A DNA stretch of 64,000 bases from Picochlorum sp. 'celeri' (Eukaryota > Chlorophyta > Trebouxiophyceae), in NCBI GenBank assembly GCA_010909725.1, contig JAACMV010000004.1:434001-498000 (forward strand), written 5' to 3'. Below, one piece after another: positions 51,478 through 61,789 of the stretch. The notes beneath the pieces were generated by a model. It did not search any database. It saw only the letters and a program-made list of their open reading frames with translations, and had not been told where the DNA came from. Both the position numbers and the translations under genes were made by a program. Positions within the stretch are counted from its first letter, which is position 1, and each line of letters begins with the position of its first letter.

Positions 51478-54400
51478 TTAAACATCTTTATCTTTGGCCA
51501 TCTCAGCAGGTGGGGCTTGCTTGTTGATGAAATTTCTGCCAATGAATTTCAGAATTTCGTCAAGGATGACGACTGGCAAGGCGAACAACAATACAAGAAG
51601 CCACTCATTGATCGACAGTGGAACAATGGAGAAGGTGGTCGCGAAAGTTGGGACGTACAGAATCACAAAGTGGAGACCAAATGAGACTGCCATTGCCATG
51701 AGGAGCCATGGGTTGGACCACACAGGTACCTTCAAAATTGAATTATCTTCTGACAACGCGTTTGCAGCATTGAACATCTCAATTGCAACGAGGACTGACA
51801 GAGATAATGTGGATGCCTTTATTTTTCCCTTGGAAAAGTAGTCACATGGTTTGTCAAAGGACACTGTGCTTGATCCAGCAGTGAATGGAGCAGCCTTGAA
51901 CCCTCTCCATGACTCGCACGATTCCCAATTCCTGAGCTGGTCAAATGTGACCACAGTATGGCCATCATCAGAGAAATCAATGCCCATGAAGCTATCGTGT
52001 GTGTACCACACTGCAAATACAGCCACAGTAGCAAAGCCAACATACAGCCCAACGACAAGCCATCTGAACAGAATCCATGGTGTGATAAAGTGCTCGTTAG
52101 AGCGTCTAGGAGGCTTCTGCATGATATCAGGATCAGCCTTATTAAATCCAAGGGCTGTTGCAGGAGGCCCATCGGTCACGAGGTTGACCCACAAGAGCTG
52201 TACAGGCACAAGCCCCTCTGGCAGACCAAGAGCAGCAGACAAGAAGATGGACACAACTTCTCCAATGTTTGAAGAAATCATGTATCTAATAAAGGCCTTC
52301 ATGTTGTCATAGATTGATCGACCTTCTTCTACGGCTGCAACGACCGTGGCAAAATTGTCATCTGCCAACACCATATCGGATGCTTGCTTGGCAACCTCTG
52401 TACCTGCAATGCCCATGGCCACACCAATGTCAGCTAATTTCAATGCCGGAGCATCATTGACACCATCCCCAGTCATTGCTACGATTTCTCCCATATCCTT
52501 GAGAATTCTGACAATTTCTTGCTTATGACGGGGCTCTGCACGGGAGAAGCAAATGCCTCCTGGCGTGTTCAAGAGATCCTTCTTTTCTGAATCAGGCATT
52601 GCCAGGAACTCTGCCCCAGTGAGTGACGCATCCTCTGTATCCTGTCCAGGGGCAAATATACCAATATCCCTACAAACAGCTTCAGCTGTTAATTTGTTGT
52701 CCCCAGTAATCACCATCACCCTAATACCAGCAGTGTGGCATCCCTCTATAGCTTGGGCAACTTCAGGCCTGGGAGGATCTCTCAATCCTGCCAAACCGAC
52801 AAATGTCAAATCAGACTCGATACGTTCATACTTGGAGGGATCTGAAATCAATGAGAATCCTGCATGGCTCTGTGATCCATCATACGTGGCAAGGTCCCCA
52901 AGATCCTCTCCCCTCTTCACTGCCATTGCCAACAAGCGCAGCGCATGTTCGGCTTTATCATCTATTATTTTGGAAAGTGACGACCTCAATTTTGTGTCAA
53001 TTGGCACAACACTTCCATCAGAAAGCATTGCTGTAGAGCATCTCTCCAAAATACATTCTGCAGCACCCTTGACAAACAACATGTTGTCAGCAGAGGTCCC
53101 TGTCTTTCTAGAAGCCTTCCTGGGCGATCTTCTCACGGAATCTTGGCCATTCTGTTCTGCCTCTCCTTCCGAAAGAGGTTTACAAAGAACGCTCATCGAT
53201 TTTCTATCGCGGTCAAACTCCAGCGTTGCCACCTTTTTGAATGCCGAGGCATATTCTGTGCATGCCCCTGTTGGATCATGCTTACGAGCAGCCTTTATTC
53301 TGTCCTGCCCCTTTGAGACACCAATCTTTTCCGTCATAACAAGCAAAGCACTTTCAGTGGGTTGTCCAATGGCTTTATATGTATCATGCTGAACCACAAC
53401 CCTAGAGTCATTGCACAGTGCACACACCCGTGCAACTGCCTCTACCGCACTATCAATTGATTTCAGACCCACAACCTCACCACCATCCGGATCAAATGAA
53501 GTTCCTGTCACCTTTAAATCACGCACATCAGTAGTTGAAGCTCCAAGCGCCACCAACGTGATGGCACTCATTTGATTTGTTGTCAAGGTCCCAGTCTTGT
53601 CTGAACAAATAATAGAGGTGCACCCAAGAGTCTCAACTGATGGAAGCTGTCTCACAATAGCATTCCTCTTTGCCATCTTACGAGTTCCAAGGGCCAAGCA
53701 CGTCGTGATAACTGCAGGGAGACCTTCTGGAATCGCAGCAACAGCCAACGCAACAGCAACCTTGAAGTAAAATGTTGCCTTACCAAACGAGAAAGCAATC
53801 GTTGTGGTGTCCGGAATCCATGTACCTTTAATAAACTTAAAGCTCAAAAAGTGATTGATATTGATGACCCACACCAATATACAAACCCCCAAGATGATCT
53901 TGGCCAAAGCCTCTCCAAACTCATCCAAGTTTCTCTTCAACGGAGTATCATCATCCTCTTTAGCAGCCTCCTCAATCTGTTCCTGAATCTTTCCAATTTC
54001 AGTATTCATTCCTGTAGAATTCACCACACAGATTCCATTTCCACTCGCAATTCCAGTCCCAGCAAACAGCATGGTATCCTTTGACTGCAACTCACTATGA
54101 ACAGATGTCAGCCCATCAACAGACTTTTGAACTGCCACAGACTCCCCAGTAAGAGCCGCCTGCTCAGCACGAAGAATCGCCGTCTTCATCTCCACAAGTC
54201 TGCAATCAGCTGGTACCCGATCCCCAGCACAAATCTCAATCACATCCCCTGGAACCAACTTTGCTGCAGGATATCCAGCAACCATCTTCCCTCCCCGAAT
54301 CACCTTTGCCGTCTCCGCAGACATTTCCTTCAACGCCTCCAACGCATTCTCAGCATTCGCCTCCTGCCACACACCAACAATAGCATTCAGAATGAGAATC

Positions 54401-54699
54401 AACAGAATCACCCCAGGCTCCACAAAAGCCCCCACCCCCAACTCTTCCCCTTCAAAGAATGCAAGCCCAAAAGAGATGCACGCCGCCAGCAAGAGAATTT
54501 TGACCAACGTATCATCAAACTGCTCCAACACCATTGCCAACAAAGACGTCGGCTCTGGCTTTTTCAGCTCATTCGGACCAAATTCTTCCAACCGACGCTC
54601 TGCCTCTACATCCTCCAGCCCCTCTTTCACATCCACGTTGTGGTGCTTTAACACGTCTTTAACATCGTGACTCCAAGCTGGATACATCATTGCATTCAT
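51478..54699 (-). CDS. SERCA-type (P2A) Ca2+-transporting ATPase
   Basis: This single exon encodes 1073 residues, the usual length for plant ECA or animal SERCA. All P-type motifs are present: LTGESVAV (actuator), [15 protein letters not shown] (M4 Ca2+ site), [11 protein letters not shown] with phosphorylated Asp367, [11 protein letters not shown] (nucleotide site), and [59 protein letters not shown] carries the M5-M6 calcium ligands. It pumps Ca2+ from cytosol into the ER using ATP. The C-terminus ends KDKDV, with a Lys pair compatible with ER retention. An SPRR-type Ser/Arg/Lys insertion ([14 protein letters not shown]) occurs in the nucleotide domain. It is convergent with the caprin-like gene, 71 bp between stops. 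Confidence 0.95.
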   Translation of the reverse strand: MNAMMYPAWSHDVKDVLKHHNVDVKEGLEDVEAERRLEEFGPNELKKPEPTSLLAMVLEQFDDTLVKILLLAACISFGLAFFEGEELGVGAFVEPGVILLILILNAIVGVWQEANAENALEALKEMSAETAKVIRGGKMVAGYPAAKLVPGDVIEICAGDRVPADCRLVEMKTAILRAEQAALTGESVAVQKSVDGLTSVHSELQSKDTMLFAGTGIASGNGICVVNSTGMNTEIGKIQEQIEEAAKEDDDTPLKRNLDEFGEALAKIILGVCILVWVININHFLSFKFIKGTWIPDTTTIAFSFGKATFYFKVAVALAVAAIPEGLPAVITTCLALGTRKMAKRNAIVRQLPSVETLGCTSIICSDKTGTLTTNQMSAITLVALGASTTDVRDLKVTGTSFDPDGGEVVGLKSIDSAVEAVARVCALCNDSRVVVQHDTYKAIGQPTESALLVMTEKIGVSKGQDRIKAARKHDPTGACTEYASAFKKVATLEFDRDRKSMSVLCKPLSEGEAEQNGQDSVRRSPRKASRKTGTSADNMLFVKGAAECILERCSTAMLSDGSVVPIDTKLRSSLSKIIDDKAEHALRLLAMAVKRGEDLGDLATYDGSQSHAGFSLISDPSKYERIESDLTFVGLAGLRDPPRPEVAQAIEGCHTAGIRVMVITGDNKLTAEAVCRDIGIFAPGQDTEDASLTGAEFLAMPDSEKKDLLNTPGGICFSRAEPRHKQEIVRILKDMGEIVAMTGDGVNDAPALKLADIGVAMGIAGTEVAKQASDMVLADDNFATVVAAVEEGRSIYDNMKAFIRYMISSNIGEVVSIFLSAALGLPEGLVPVQLLWVNLVTDGPPATALGFNKADPDIMQKPPRRSNEHFITPWILFRWLVVGLYVGFATVAVFAVWYTHDSFMGIDFSDDGHTVVTFDQLRNWESCESWRGFKAAPFTAGSSTVSFDKPCDYFSKGKIKASTLSLSVLVAIEMFNAANALSEDNSILKVPVWSNPWLLMAMAVSFGLHFVILYVPTFATTFSIVPLSINEWLLVLLFALPVVILDEILKFIGRNFINKQAPPAEMAKDKDV

Positions 54700-55132
54700 G
54701 CAAAGGCCGATGGCTCGCTGCTGATCAATCTACACGCGAGTCAAATCAATCACGCCTTGTAGACGGTATCTGACTCTCTTTGACGTCAACGACAGTCACT
54801 GAATCAACAAGTACAAAATTATAATGAATGAATCCATGCAAATCCTGAATGGAGGCACAGACAATGTGTGGAGTGTCGCCTGGGCAGATCCCAAAGACGG
54901 AATCTCCCTTGGAATCACCACGATGCCATCCTGATCTGGGGCTGCAGGAGACAATTAGTCAGCGCATTCATCTCAGCTTGGTATATTTTTGAATTCATTT
55001 GTATCCGAGTATCAGGTATGGTGCCTTGTGCAAGTTTGCTATGATTGAGTGGTCAACCCATTGCACTGATCAAGGGCGTTTCTGATGCGATGATGACTCA
55101 TTGTCCCAAATATGGATGCAGGTACTATAATC
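54700..55132. promoter_or_regulatory. Divergent promoter, SERCA / S-adenosylmethionine synthetase
   Basis: These 433 bp hold both promoters. A TGACGTCA palindrome (a bZIP/CRE-type site) lies at 54781-54788 in TTTGACGTCAACG. No gene was recognised. Confidence 0.5.
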
Positions 55133-56592
55133 ATGGCTGACACAAATTTCCTTTTCACAAGTGGTACGTTGTTTGACTGGGAGATCGGTGGGTCAGTGTG
55201 GGTGGTGCACGTCGATTGACGCCCTTCTTCTGGCTTGATTGGCCTAGATCGGGGTGAATATACGTACGATGTGTGCATGGATCCGACTTCATGAGGAATT
55301 GTGGGGTTTTTGTGGGTATATGAGCCATCCTTGGGTCTCTGCGTGCCGAGGGTCTGACGGCGGTTGTGAATGATGTTGGTCACCCATCAACGGAGCTCTC
55401 TCATGGTGCATTTTGAATGACGTCCATCTTGCGTGTGTGTTCTGCAGAGTCTGTGAACGAAGGACATCCAGATAAGCTCTGCGATCAGGTGTCCGATGCC
55501 ATCCTTGATGCATGCTTGGAACAGGATCCAGATGCCAAGGTTGCCTGCGAGACTGCTTCCAAGACCAACATGGTGATGGTGTTTGGTGAAATCACCACCA
55601 CTGCCAAGGTTGACTATGAGAAGATTGTGCGTGAGACTGTGCGCAACATTGGATTCACCTCTGATGATGTGGGTTTGGATGCTGACAAGTGCAAGGTTCT
55701 TGTCCACATTGAGGAGCAGTCCCCAGATATTGGACAGGGAGTCCACGGCATGGGAACCAAGACCCTCGAGGAGATGGGTGCTGGTGACCAGGGACATATG
55801 TTCGGATATGCCACCGATGAGACCCCTGAACTCATGCCATTGACACACGTTTTGGCCACAAAGTTGGGATACCGCCTCACTGAAGTGCGCAAGAACGGAA
55901 CATGCCCATGGCTCCGCCCAGACGGAAAGACCCAGGTCACTGTGGAATACAAGAAGGAGGGAGGTGCCGTGGTACCACTCCGTGTCCACACCATTCTCAT
56001 CTCTACCCAGCACGATGAGGATGTCTCCAATGATAAGATCAAGGCTGATTTGATGGAGCACGTGATCAAGCCTGTTGTCCCAGAAAAGTACATGGATGAA
56101 AAGACAATCTTCCACTTGAACCCATCAGGCAGATTCGTCATCGGAGGACCACACGGAGATGCTGGCCTCACTGGACGTAAGATTATTATCGATACCTATG
56201 GAGGATGGGGAGCCCACGGAGGAGGTGCCTTCTCAGGAAAGGATCCAACAAAGGTGGACCGCTCTGCTGCATACATTGCCCGCCAGGCTGCCAAGTCTGT
56301 CGTCGCTGCCAAGCTCGCCCGCCGCTGCTTGGTCCAGATTTCATACGGTATTGGTGTTGCTGAGCCACTCTCTGTCTTTGTCGACACCTACGGAACTGGA
56401 ACCCGCCCAGACTCTGAGATTCTCCAGTTGGTCAAGAACAAGTTTGATTTCCGTGCCGGTATGATTGGAAAGAACCTTGACCTCAGAAGAGGAGGAAACA
56501 GATACATCCACACTGCCGCATACGGTCACTTTGGACGTGACGACCACCCAGAGGTCTTCACATGGGAAAAGGTGATCCCTCTCTTGGAGTAG
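55133..56592 (+). CDS. S-adenosylmethionine synthetase
   Basis: Exon 1 (55133-55163, ten codons: [10 protein letters not shown]) and exon 2 (55448-56592) join across a 284-nt GTACGT...TGCAG intron, the longest seen here; 391 residues. The join creates [17 protein letters not shown], the family's N-terminal signature with the ATP-binding His. [12 protein letters not shown] and [16 protein letters not shown], the other two signatures, are intact. It makes SAM from methionine and ATP in the cytosol. Codon use is strongly biased (GGA Gly, AAG Lys, CTC/TTG Leu), as in the HSP70 gene, which suggests high expression. The long first intron may carry regulatory elements. Confidence 0.95.
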
Positions 56593-57225
56593 ATTCTTCT
56601 TCCAAGACGAGTGCAGGCAGCACAAACAATACTCATCTGTCCATCAATCATGATTGATGCTTTTGCATTATATATATAGAAGTATGTGTGTAATTATTAT
56701 CATTAGAAGCATGTTGTGAGTATTATCGTATGAAGAAAAAGCAGGCCATCATCATCACCGTCTTCTTTTCCTCCGAGAGAAGAAAGAAAGATGCAGCTTC
56801 TGTTGGCTGATGTGTCATGGCCACCCACATGATTCATGTAAGCAACCTCGCATTCGTTGATCGACTGATAATAATGCTGCAATCGTATATGGATCAGTCT
56901 CAAATATTCGTCATAATTATTCAATTACAACCAAGTTTGGATTAAAAACACAGCTAGGAGCGGTTTTCTTTGTCCACTCGGGAGACGTTCAACCGTGCGA
57001 GTCGTTTCTGATTGAACGACCCCAGGCATTGTTCCTATCCCTTGCGGGTTGGTCTAGTTTGGTATTTTTAAAACTTACATTCAGTATTTGTGGGCTATCG
57101 GGGTGAAACAAGTGGATTGGCGATTTCCGCGTTTGTTGTCATTCGGGGGCTTTGAATCCTCTTGACTCGTTGTGAACAGCGGCGACACGAAACCCAGCAT
57201 TTGATTATATAGTAGAGATAGTTTC
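56593..57225. other. Intergenic region upstream of the acidic unknown gene
   Basis: These 633 bp hold the end of the SAM synthetase transcript (a TGTAA-type poly(A) element lies at 56687-56693) and the next promoter. A TGGTCTAGTTTGGTA stretch near 57049-57063 recalls a tRNA A box but no T arm or acceptor stem follows. No gene was recognised. Confidence 0.4.
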
Positions 57226-59097
57226 ATGTCAGAAATCACCCGAGATACTGGCATTATGTCGAGGGAGTGCGCAGAGGAGCCAGAAGTGACGAGGCCGTCC
57301 AAAGGGGAGCACCCGGAGGACGAGGGCCAGTTGACCATACGGGTTGCATGTTGCGACGCCTCATCCTCCGGTGAGAGTTGCATTGGTACCATGGAGGCGG
57401 ACGATGATGGTCATGGTGATGGGGAGGGCGTGAATGCTGGGCCATGGCTTGATTTTGGGTCCTGGTTGAAAGTCATACGAGAGGATGATGACCAGGATGA
57501 TGATGATGATGACCAGGAGATGGATGATGATGATGATGATATCACGCCTAGGGATGGACCTGAAAGCGCCACCCCTGTACATGGTATGCATAAAAATGGG
57601 GCCAAGATGATACAGAAAGATTGTAGGATGCAACATGGTCGGCTTGGACCTGGCTATGGACACCAGGAAATATCAGTCATGCTTGGGGCTCCAGGGATAT
57701 CTGCGGACAAGAATCCTGTGGTTCCCACAAAGGTTATTGGATCGGTCATCAACGTGCTCAATGAACCCTTAGTAAAGGTGGAGGTGGGAGTGTTGACGAG
57801 GACAATGAATGCCCCAACAAGTTTAGTGCCTCGCCCGTATGCTGGGCGTGGGACACTGGCATTGTATATTCTCCCTGATGATTCCCTGTCTTTAGTATAC
57901 AGTGGGACCATACAAAATGAAAAGGATATTTCTGAGGCTGGAGCGAGTCGCCTTGAAAGAGTGCAGTCAAGTTTGACGTATGCAGAAACGATAGAGTGTG
58001 CAGAAATGGAAGCATGCATGTTGGAAGAAATTGCACGCTTCCCCCGCTGGAGAGAGGGCATGGATACTATTGTAACTCTCCATATGCTGAAAGGAGATAA
58101 ATCAGGAAGATCATTTTATGTGCTTCCAAGTAAAGGGACGGAGCCTCCTGAATTTCCACTGTCTGTGGAAAATCAAGACAAGTTTGGTTCCTTCACCAAG
58201 GGGGGCGTTTCTGAAAAATCGGCAGCAAATAGGCGACATTACTTTTGGTTGACTGGAACAAATCTTGAGGATGAGCATCAAGCATTAGGTAAGATGAAGT
58301 CGTATATTAAACAGCCTCCTGGATTTGCTAAAATAGCGGGGATCTCTGAAGGATTGCTCCAGCATCTAAAAGATTGGTTTGCCTTGGTTAGGGAACAAAG
58401 CGGGAAGGATTATTTATCCTCTGCCATGGCAATCATGGGACCCATCTTGGGCAGCCAGGCCCCCTCCATGTCTATGAAAACAGCATTCACGCACATTGGA
58501 ACACAAATTCAATCAGTGCTGCACATGGCATCAAACGCATCTGCAATATTCAAAGATCCCAGGTTCAACATTGCATGTACCTGCCGCATTGTAGTATATA
58601 CGGATATCATCATACAAGGCAAAATAAGAAATCCCGGAGACCATGATGACATTGCGTTGAAAGAGATTGCAGTGTCAGCATCTCATGAGGGCAGATATGT
58701 AGCTGAAATCCTCTCACGCAGAGCAGTCGAAGCCATTGGTAAACCACGAATACAAGAATTGATATGCGAAGATCTAATCTTTAAAGCTAAGAAACAGCGT
58801 CAGAAAATCAAAGCAGCGCGACAGAAGAAGAGAGATTTGGAGAGAGGGCGTCTGGCACTCTTGGAAGCCATGCCGCTCATTAAAAAGGCTGTCGCCGGTC
58901 TCGAAAGGACAAACCCCAGCAGTATCGGTACGAGTGCCTGTTCCAAAGAAGAAAGTATATCTCCCCGATCGAGTGATAACGTTGCTGACGTCGAACGCAT
59001 TGTTCTCGATTCCAGCACAGATGAGCCAGCATGCAGACATGGAGGCACTGGAAAAATTACAGTCTCAGATTTGCGCGATATTTTCAGCAGCAAATAA
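57226..59097 (+). CDS. Unknown acidic protein
   Basis: This single exon encodes 623 residues. I do not recognise the family. Residues 1-115 are acidic with Asp runs (REDDDQDDDDDDQEMDDDDDD). The core from about 150 to 500 is mixed alpha/beta: VIGSVINVLNEPLVKVEVGVL, RGTLALYILPDDSLSLVYSG, RRHYFWLTGTNLEDEHQALGKM, a helix-rich segment with SMSMKTAFTHIGTQIQSVL, and CTCRIVVYTDIIIQGKI. A Lys/Arg-rich helix (KAKKQRQKIKAARQKKRDLERG) near 525-545 looks like a nuclear or nucleolar signal. The end is Ser-rich. It stops 6 bp before the convergent archease stop. A nuclear role is inference. Confidence 0.6.
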   Translation: MSEITRDTGIMSRECAEEPEVTRPSKGEHPEDEGQLTIRVACCDASSSGESCIGTMEADDDGHGDGEGVNAGPWLDFGSWLKVIREDDDQDDDDDDQEMDDDDDDITPRDGPESATPVHGMHKNGAKMIQKDCRMQHGRLGPGYGHQEISVMLGAPGISADKNPVVPTKVIGSVINVLNEPLVKVEVGVLTRTMNAPTSLVPRPYAGRGTLALYILPDDSLSLVYSGTIQNEKDISEAGASRLERVQSSLTYAETIECAEMEACMLEEIARFPRWREGMDTIVTLHMLKGDKSGRSFYVLPSKGTEPPEFPLSVENQDKFGSFTKGGVSEKSAANRRHYFWLTGTNLEDEHQALGKMKSYIKQPPGFAKIAGISEGLLQHLKDWFALVREQSGKDYLSSAMAIMGPILGSQAPSMSMKTAFTHIGTQIQSVLHMASNASAIFKDPRFNIACTCRIVVYTDIIIQGKIRNPGDHDDIALKEIAVSASHEGRYVAEILSRRAVEAIGKPRIQELICEDLIFKAKKQRQKIKAARQKKRDLERGRLALLEAMPLIKKAVAGLERTNPSSIGTSACSKEESISPRSSDNVADVERIVLDSSTDEPACRHGGTGKITVSDLRDIFSSK

Positions 59098-59103
59098 ATA
59101 AAA

Positions 59104-59922
59104 TTATATATCTACAATAACATATACCTCTGCTTTACCTGTCTTCACGGGAGATGTTTCGTAAATCTTCATAGCAGAGTATGTAATTGCCTTGATCTCT
59201 GTCCCACAGGCATGCCGTGCTGGGTCAAACACATCCCCCTTACCACGCGCGCGTATTCGCCACGTCTCTACATCAAACTCTAAAATCTCTAATACTACTG
59301 GAACAAAAAAGTCGGTCGAAAATGTGAACAAGAGTTCGTCCAACCAATGAAACATTAAAGACTCTGCATCATTCCCAGTCATGACAAACTCTCTCTCCAC
59401 AACCGACACACGTGACGACGATGCATCCTCCTCTCCCGACCGATTCTTCTCCAATAATCCATTCACAATCCCATGCAGAGGCGTCATGTAATTAAACATG
59501 CACAGTGCAACCTGTTCAAACGCCTCTTTCAAAGAATCCCCCCACGCATGTAACTGGACATCAGCTGTATGATCCAGGTATTCAAAGCTCGTCCCATCAG
59601 ATACGTATGTACCCTTGGAAGACACTAATGCTTCCACATCTTCACGCGCCATGCTCTCCGCATCACACATCACCCTGCCTCCTCCCAGACTCTGCTGGAC
59701 TCCATGTCCATTCTTGTCTTCTACCTCTGGCTCTCTTTCTTCATTTGCCCCTGAGGATGGTATACGGCGATTTCTCTTCTTCTTGGATCTTTTTGGCAAC
59801 ACAGAATGGTGCGTTTCTATCAGGTCCTCGCTCTGCCTTTTCACATGGGCATGCCCATGAATATTCTTGTTGTTCGTCGTCACCTCCTTCTCCTCCTCTC
59901 CATCCTTCTTCTGTATGTCCAT
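59104..59922 (-). CDS. Archease (tRNA ligase cofactor) with basic N-terminal extension
   Basis: This single exon encodes 272 residues. The archease domain fills the C-terminal 165: FEYLDHTADVQLHAWGDSLKEAFEQVALCMFNYM with the metal-binding Asp, DAESLMFHWLDELLFTFSTD, GTEIKAITYSAMKIYE and the terminal YVIVDI, whose Asp is a conserved metal ligand. Archease allows RtcB-type RNA ligase to turn over during tRNA splicing and the XBP1-type stress response. The first 105 residues are an extra polar extension with a Lys/Arg cluster (LPKRSKKKRNRR), probably nuclear targeting. It is divergent from the LysM gene and tail-to-tail with the acidic unknown gene. Confidence 0.9.
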   Translation of the reverse strand: MDIQKKDGEEEKEVTTNNKNIHGHAHVKRQSEDLIETHHSVLPKRSKKKRNRRIPSSGANEEREPEVEDKNGHGVQQSLGGGRVMCDAESMAREDVEALVSSKGTYVSDGTSFEYLDHTADVQLHAWGDSLKEAFEQVALCMFNYMTPLHGIVNGLLEKNRSGEEDASSSRVSVVEREFVMTGNDAESLMFHWLDELLFTFSTDFFVPVVLEILEFDVETWRIRARGKGDVFDPARHACGTEIKAITYSAMKIYETSPVKTGKAEVYVIVDI

Positions 59923-60189
59923 ATTTTGATCAAATTGTCAGGTACCCAAATGCTGCAATGAACTGATCTGGCATGCCACATTCAATATCACAAATTAATT
60001 AGAGATCTCGTGAGAGATCTGCTCCAGCTGAAGAAGGACTCGGCTCTTGCAACGCGTGGCCCCGTGGCCACATGCTGCATTATTTAATAGTACCACTATT
60101 CATTCGATGAGACCATATTCTGAATGCGAGGGTAGTATTCGTGTAACGAGTTTGGAGGAGACGAGAAAGAAGGCTCGACGTGACGACGT

Positions 60190-61554
60190 ATGACAGACCA
60201 ACGCCCTCCTTCTGCGGATATAGATGGAGATATAGACACTATGCATGGCAAGACTCGCAATGGATTGACTGGCGGGAGTGATAAAGGGCTCATGCGTGCT
60301 GACGAGAGTGAGGTCGTTGGTGGAGGGGCCGTGGTCGGAATGGACGAGGGCTCCTCTCCTGCGACTTTAGAACGCAATATTTCATCTCTTGTGAGTGGTG
60401 ACGCGTCATCGTCGCGTGGAAAGGCGACGTCGGGTGTCGCAGCAACTCCACCTCCTGCCAAGCCAGTGCTGTTGGTCGAATCAGATGATGATGTGGAGGA
60501 ATGGCCAGAAGTGCCTTTGATAGGACGATATAGAGAAGAAGAAGAAGGCGACGAGGAGAATGGGAATGTGAGTGGGGATGATCAGGGGGAGCCTGCACAC
60601 AATAATACAGATGGAGAAGACGAGGGCGAGGAAGGCTGTGATCATGAACTGTTTTGGAAGCATAAAGTGAAGCAGAATGATACACTTGCTGGATTAGCGG
60701 TTAAATATAAAGTATCTATATCAGATATCAAACGAGCGAATGGTTTTCAGACTGATACTGCCATGTTTGGGAGAGAGTGGGTGATGATTCCCCGCAAGCC
60801 ATTTCCCATAGGGTGCGTTGGCGTGATTCGTTGTCGTACAATGTACTTGTGATTCAATAAAACATTATCATTATTATGTAGGCCAGAGCAAGCGGCATGG
60901 GCGGGAATGATACTGGCACATTATGAACAGAGAATGCCGTTTGGTATGCACCCAGAAGGGAATGGGATGAATGATAAACCTCTAACATCGGTGAGAGCGT
61001 TGCGTGGATATTATAGCACCGACCACTCTCCTGTAAGGCAACAACATTGTGTGGATTGGGAGGCGGAAGGGGCATCGAAGAAGAATGAAGATGGCCACTT
61101 TGTAGCGCCTGCGTCGACGCGGGGAGAAGTTGAAATGATGAGTCGTTCGACATCGTCGTATAGAGATGATCGATTGCGACGGCGGAGAAATGATGATACT
61201 GACGAGTATTCGATGACGACGCCACTGCGGAATGATGCGGGTGATTATGATGAAAACGACCCAGCTGTGCGGCAGGTATTTGAGGCAATGAGGGACAGAG
61301 ACATGCCCAAACCCCTTTTTGGTCCACAAACGACGGCAGCATTGAACTCTTGGAAAGAAAAGTCGTCAGTAATCTCATCCAATGCGATGAAAGAATTGAA
61401 AGATTTGCAAACAAAGTCTCTGAAATGGAGAGACCAGTTGATGCGTAGAATAAAAAAGGTGACAAATGCTCAACCAGGGCCTTCATCATCGGCTGCTGCT
61501 GGCACAGCCATGAGGTCCATGTCGTCATTCTCATCTTCGATTAAAAAGGACTGA
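60190..61554 (+). CDS. Intracellular LysM-domain protein (LYSMD-like)
   Basis: Exon 1 (60190-60812) and exon 2 (60882-61554) join across a 69-nt GTGCGT...TGTAG intron; 431 residues. The first 155 residues are acidic and Ser/Gly-rich with no signal peptide. A single LysM follows: WKHKVKQNDTLAGLAVKYKVSISDIKRANGF...EWVMIPRKPF, as in animal and plant LYSMD proteins. The C-terminal half is Arg/Ser/Asp-rich, with NDPAVRQVFEAMRDRD and a helical basic end (KDLQTKSLKWRDQLMRRIKKV). Extracellular LysMs bind chitin or peptidoglycan; cytosolic ones have no settled ligand. It is divergent from archease over 267 bp. Confidence 0.78.
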
Positions 61555-61789
61555 TAGGACTGCATGGGGCGTTCATTGTCGTCCTGGGTGACATGGATGT
61601 GCATAGAAATGAAACGCTCCGATCAAAAGCATGTAATGACCGTATGATACTCCCGGCGTATGGCTGCCACGTGGGCGCCATAAAAACTCAAGTGCCATCT
61701 CCTCTGCACCAGAATATTTTCGATTCATTATTTTTCATCCTGGAAATTCAATTATACGTTTAGAATATTAACAAGAATCGTTAAAAACA

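Noticed and set aside
57040..57110. A tRNA-like A box (TGGTCTAGTTTGGTA)
   Set aside because: No anticodon arm, T arm or acceptor stem can be folded from the sequence that follows.
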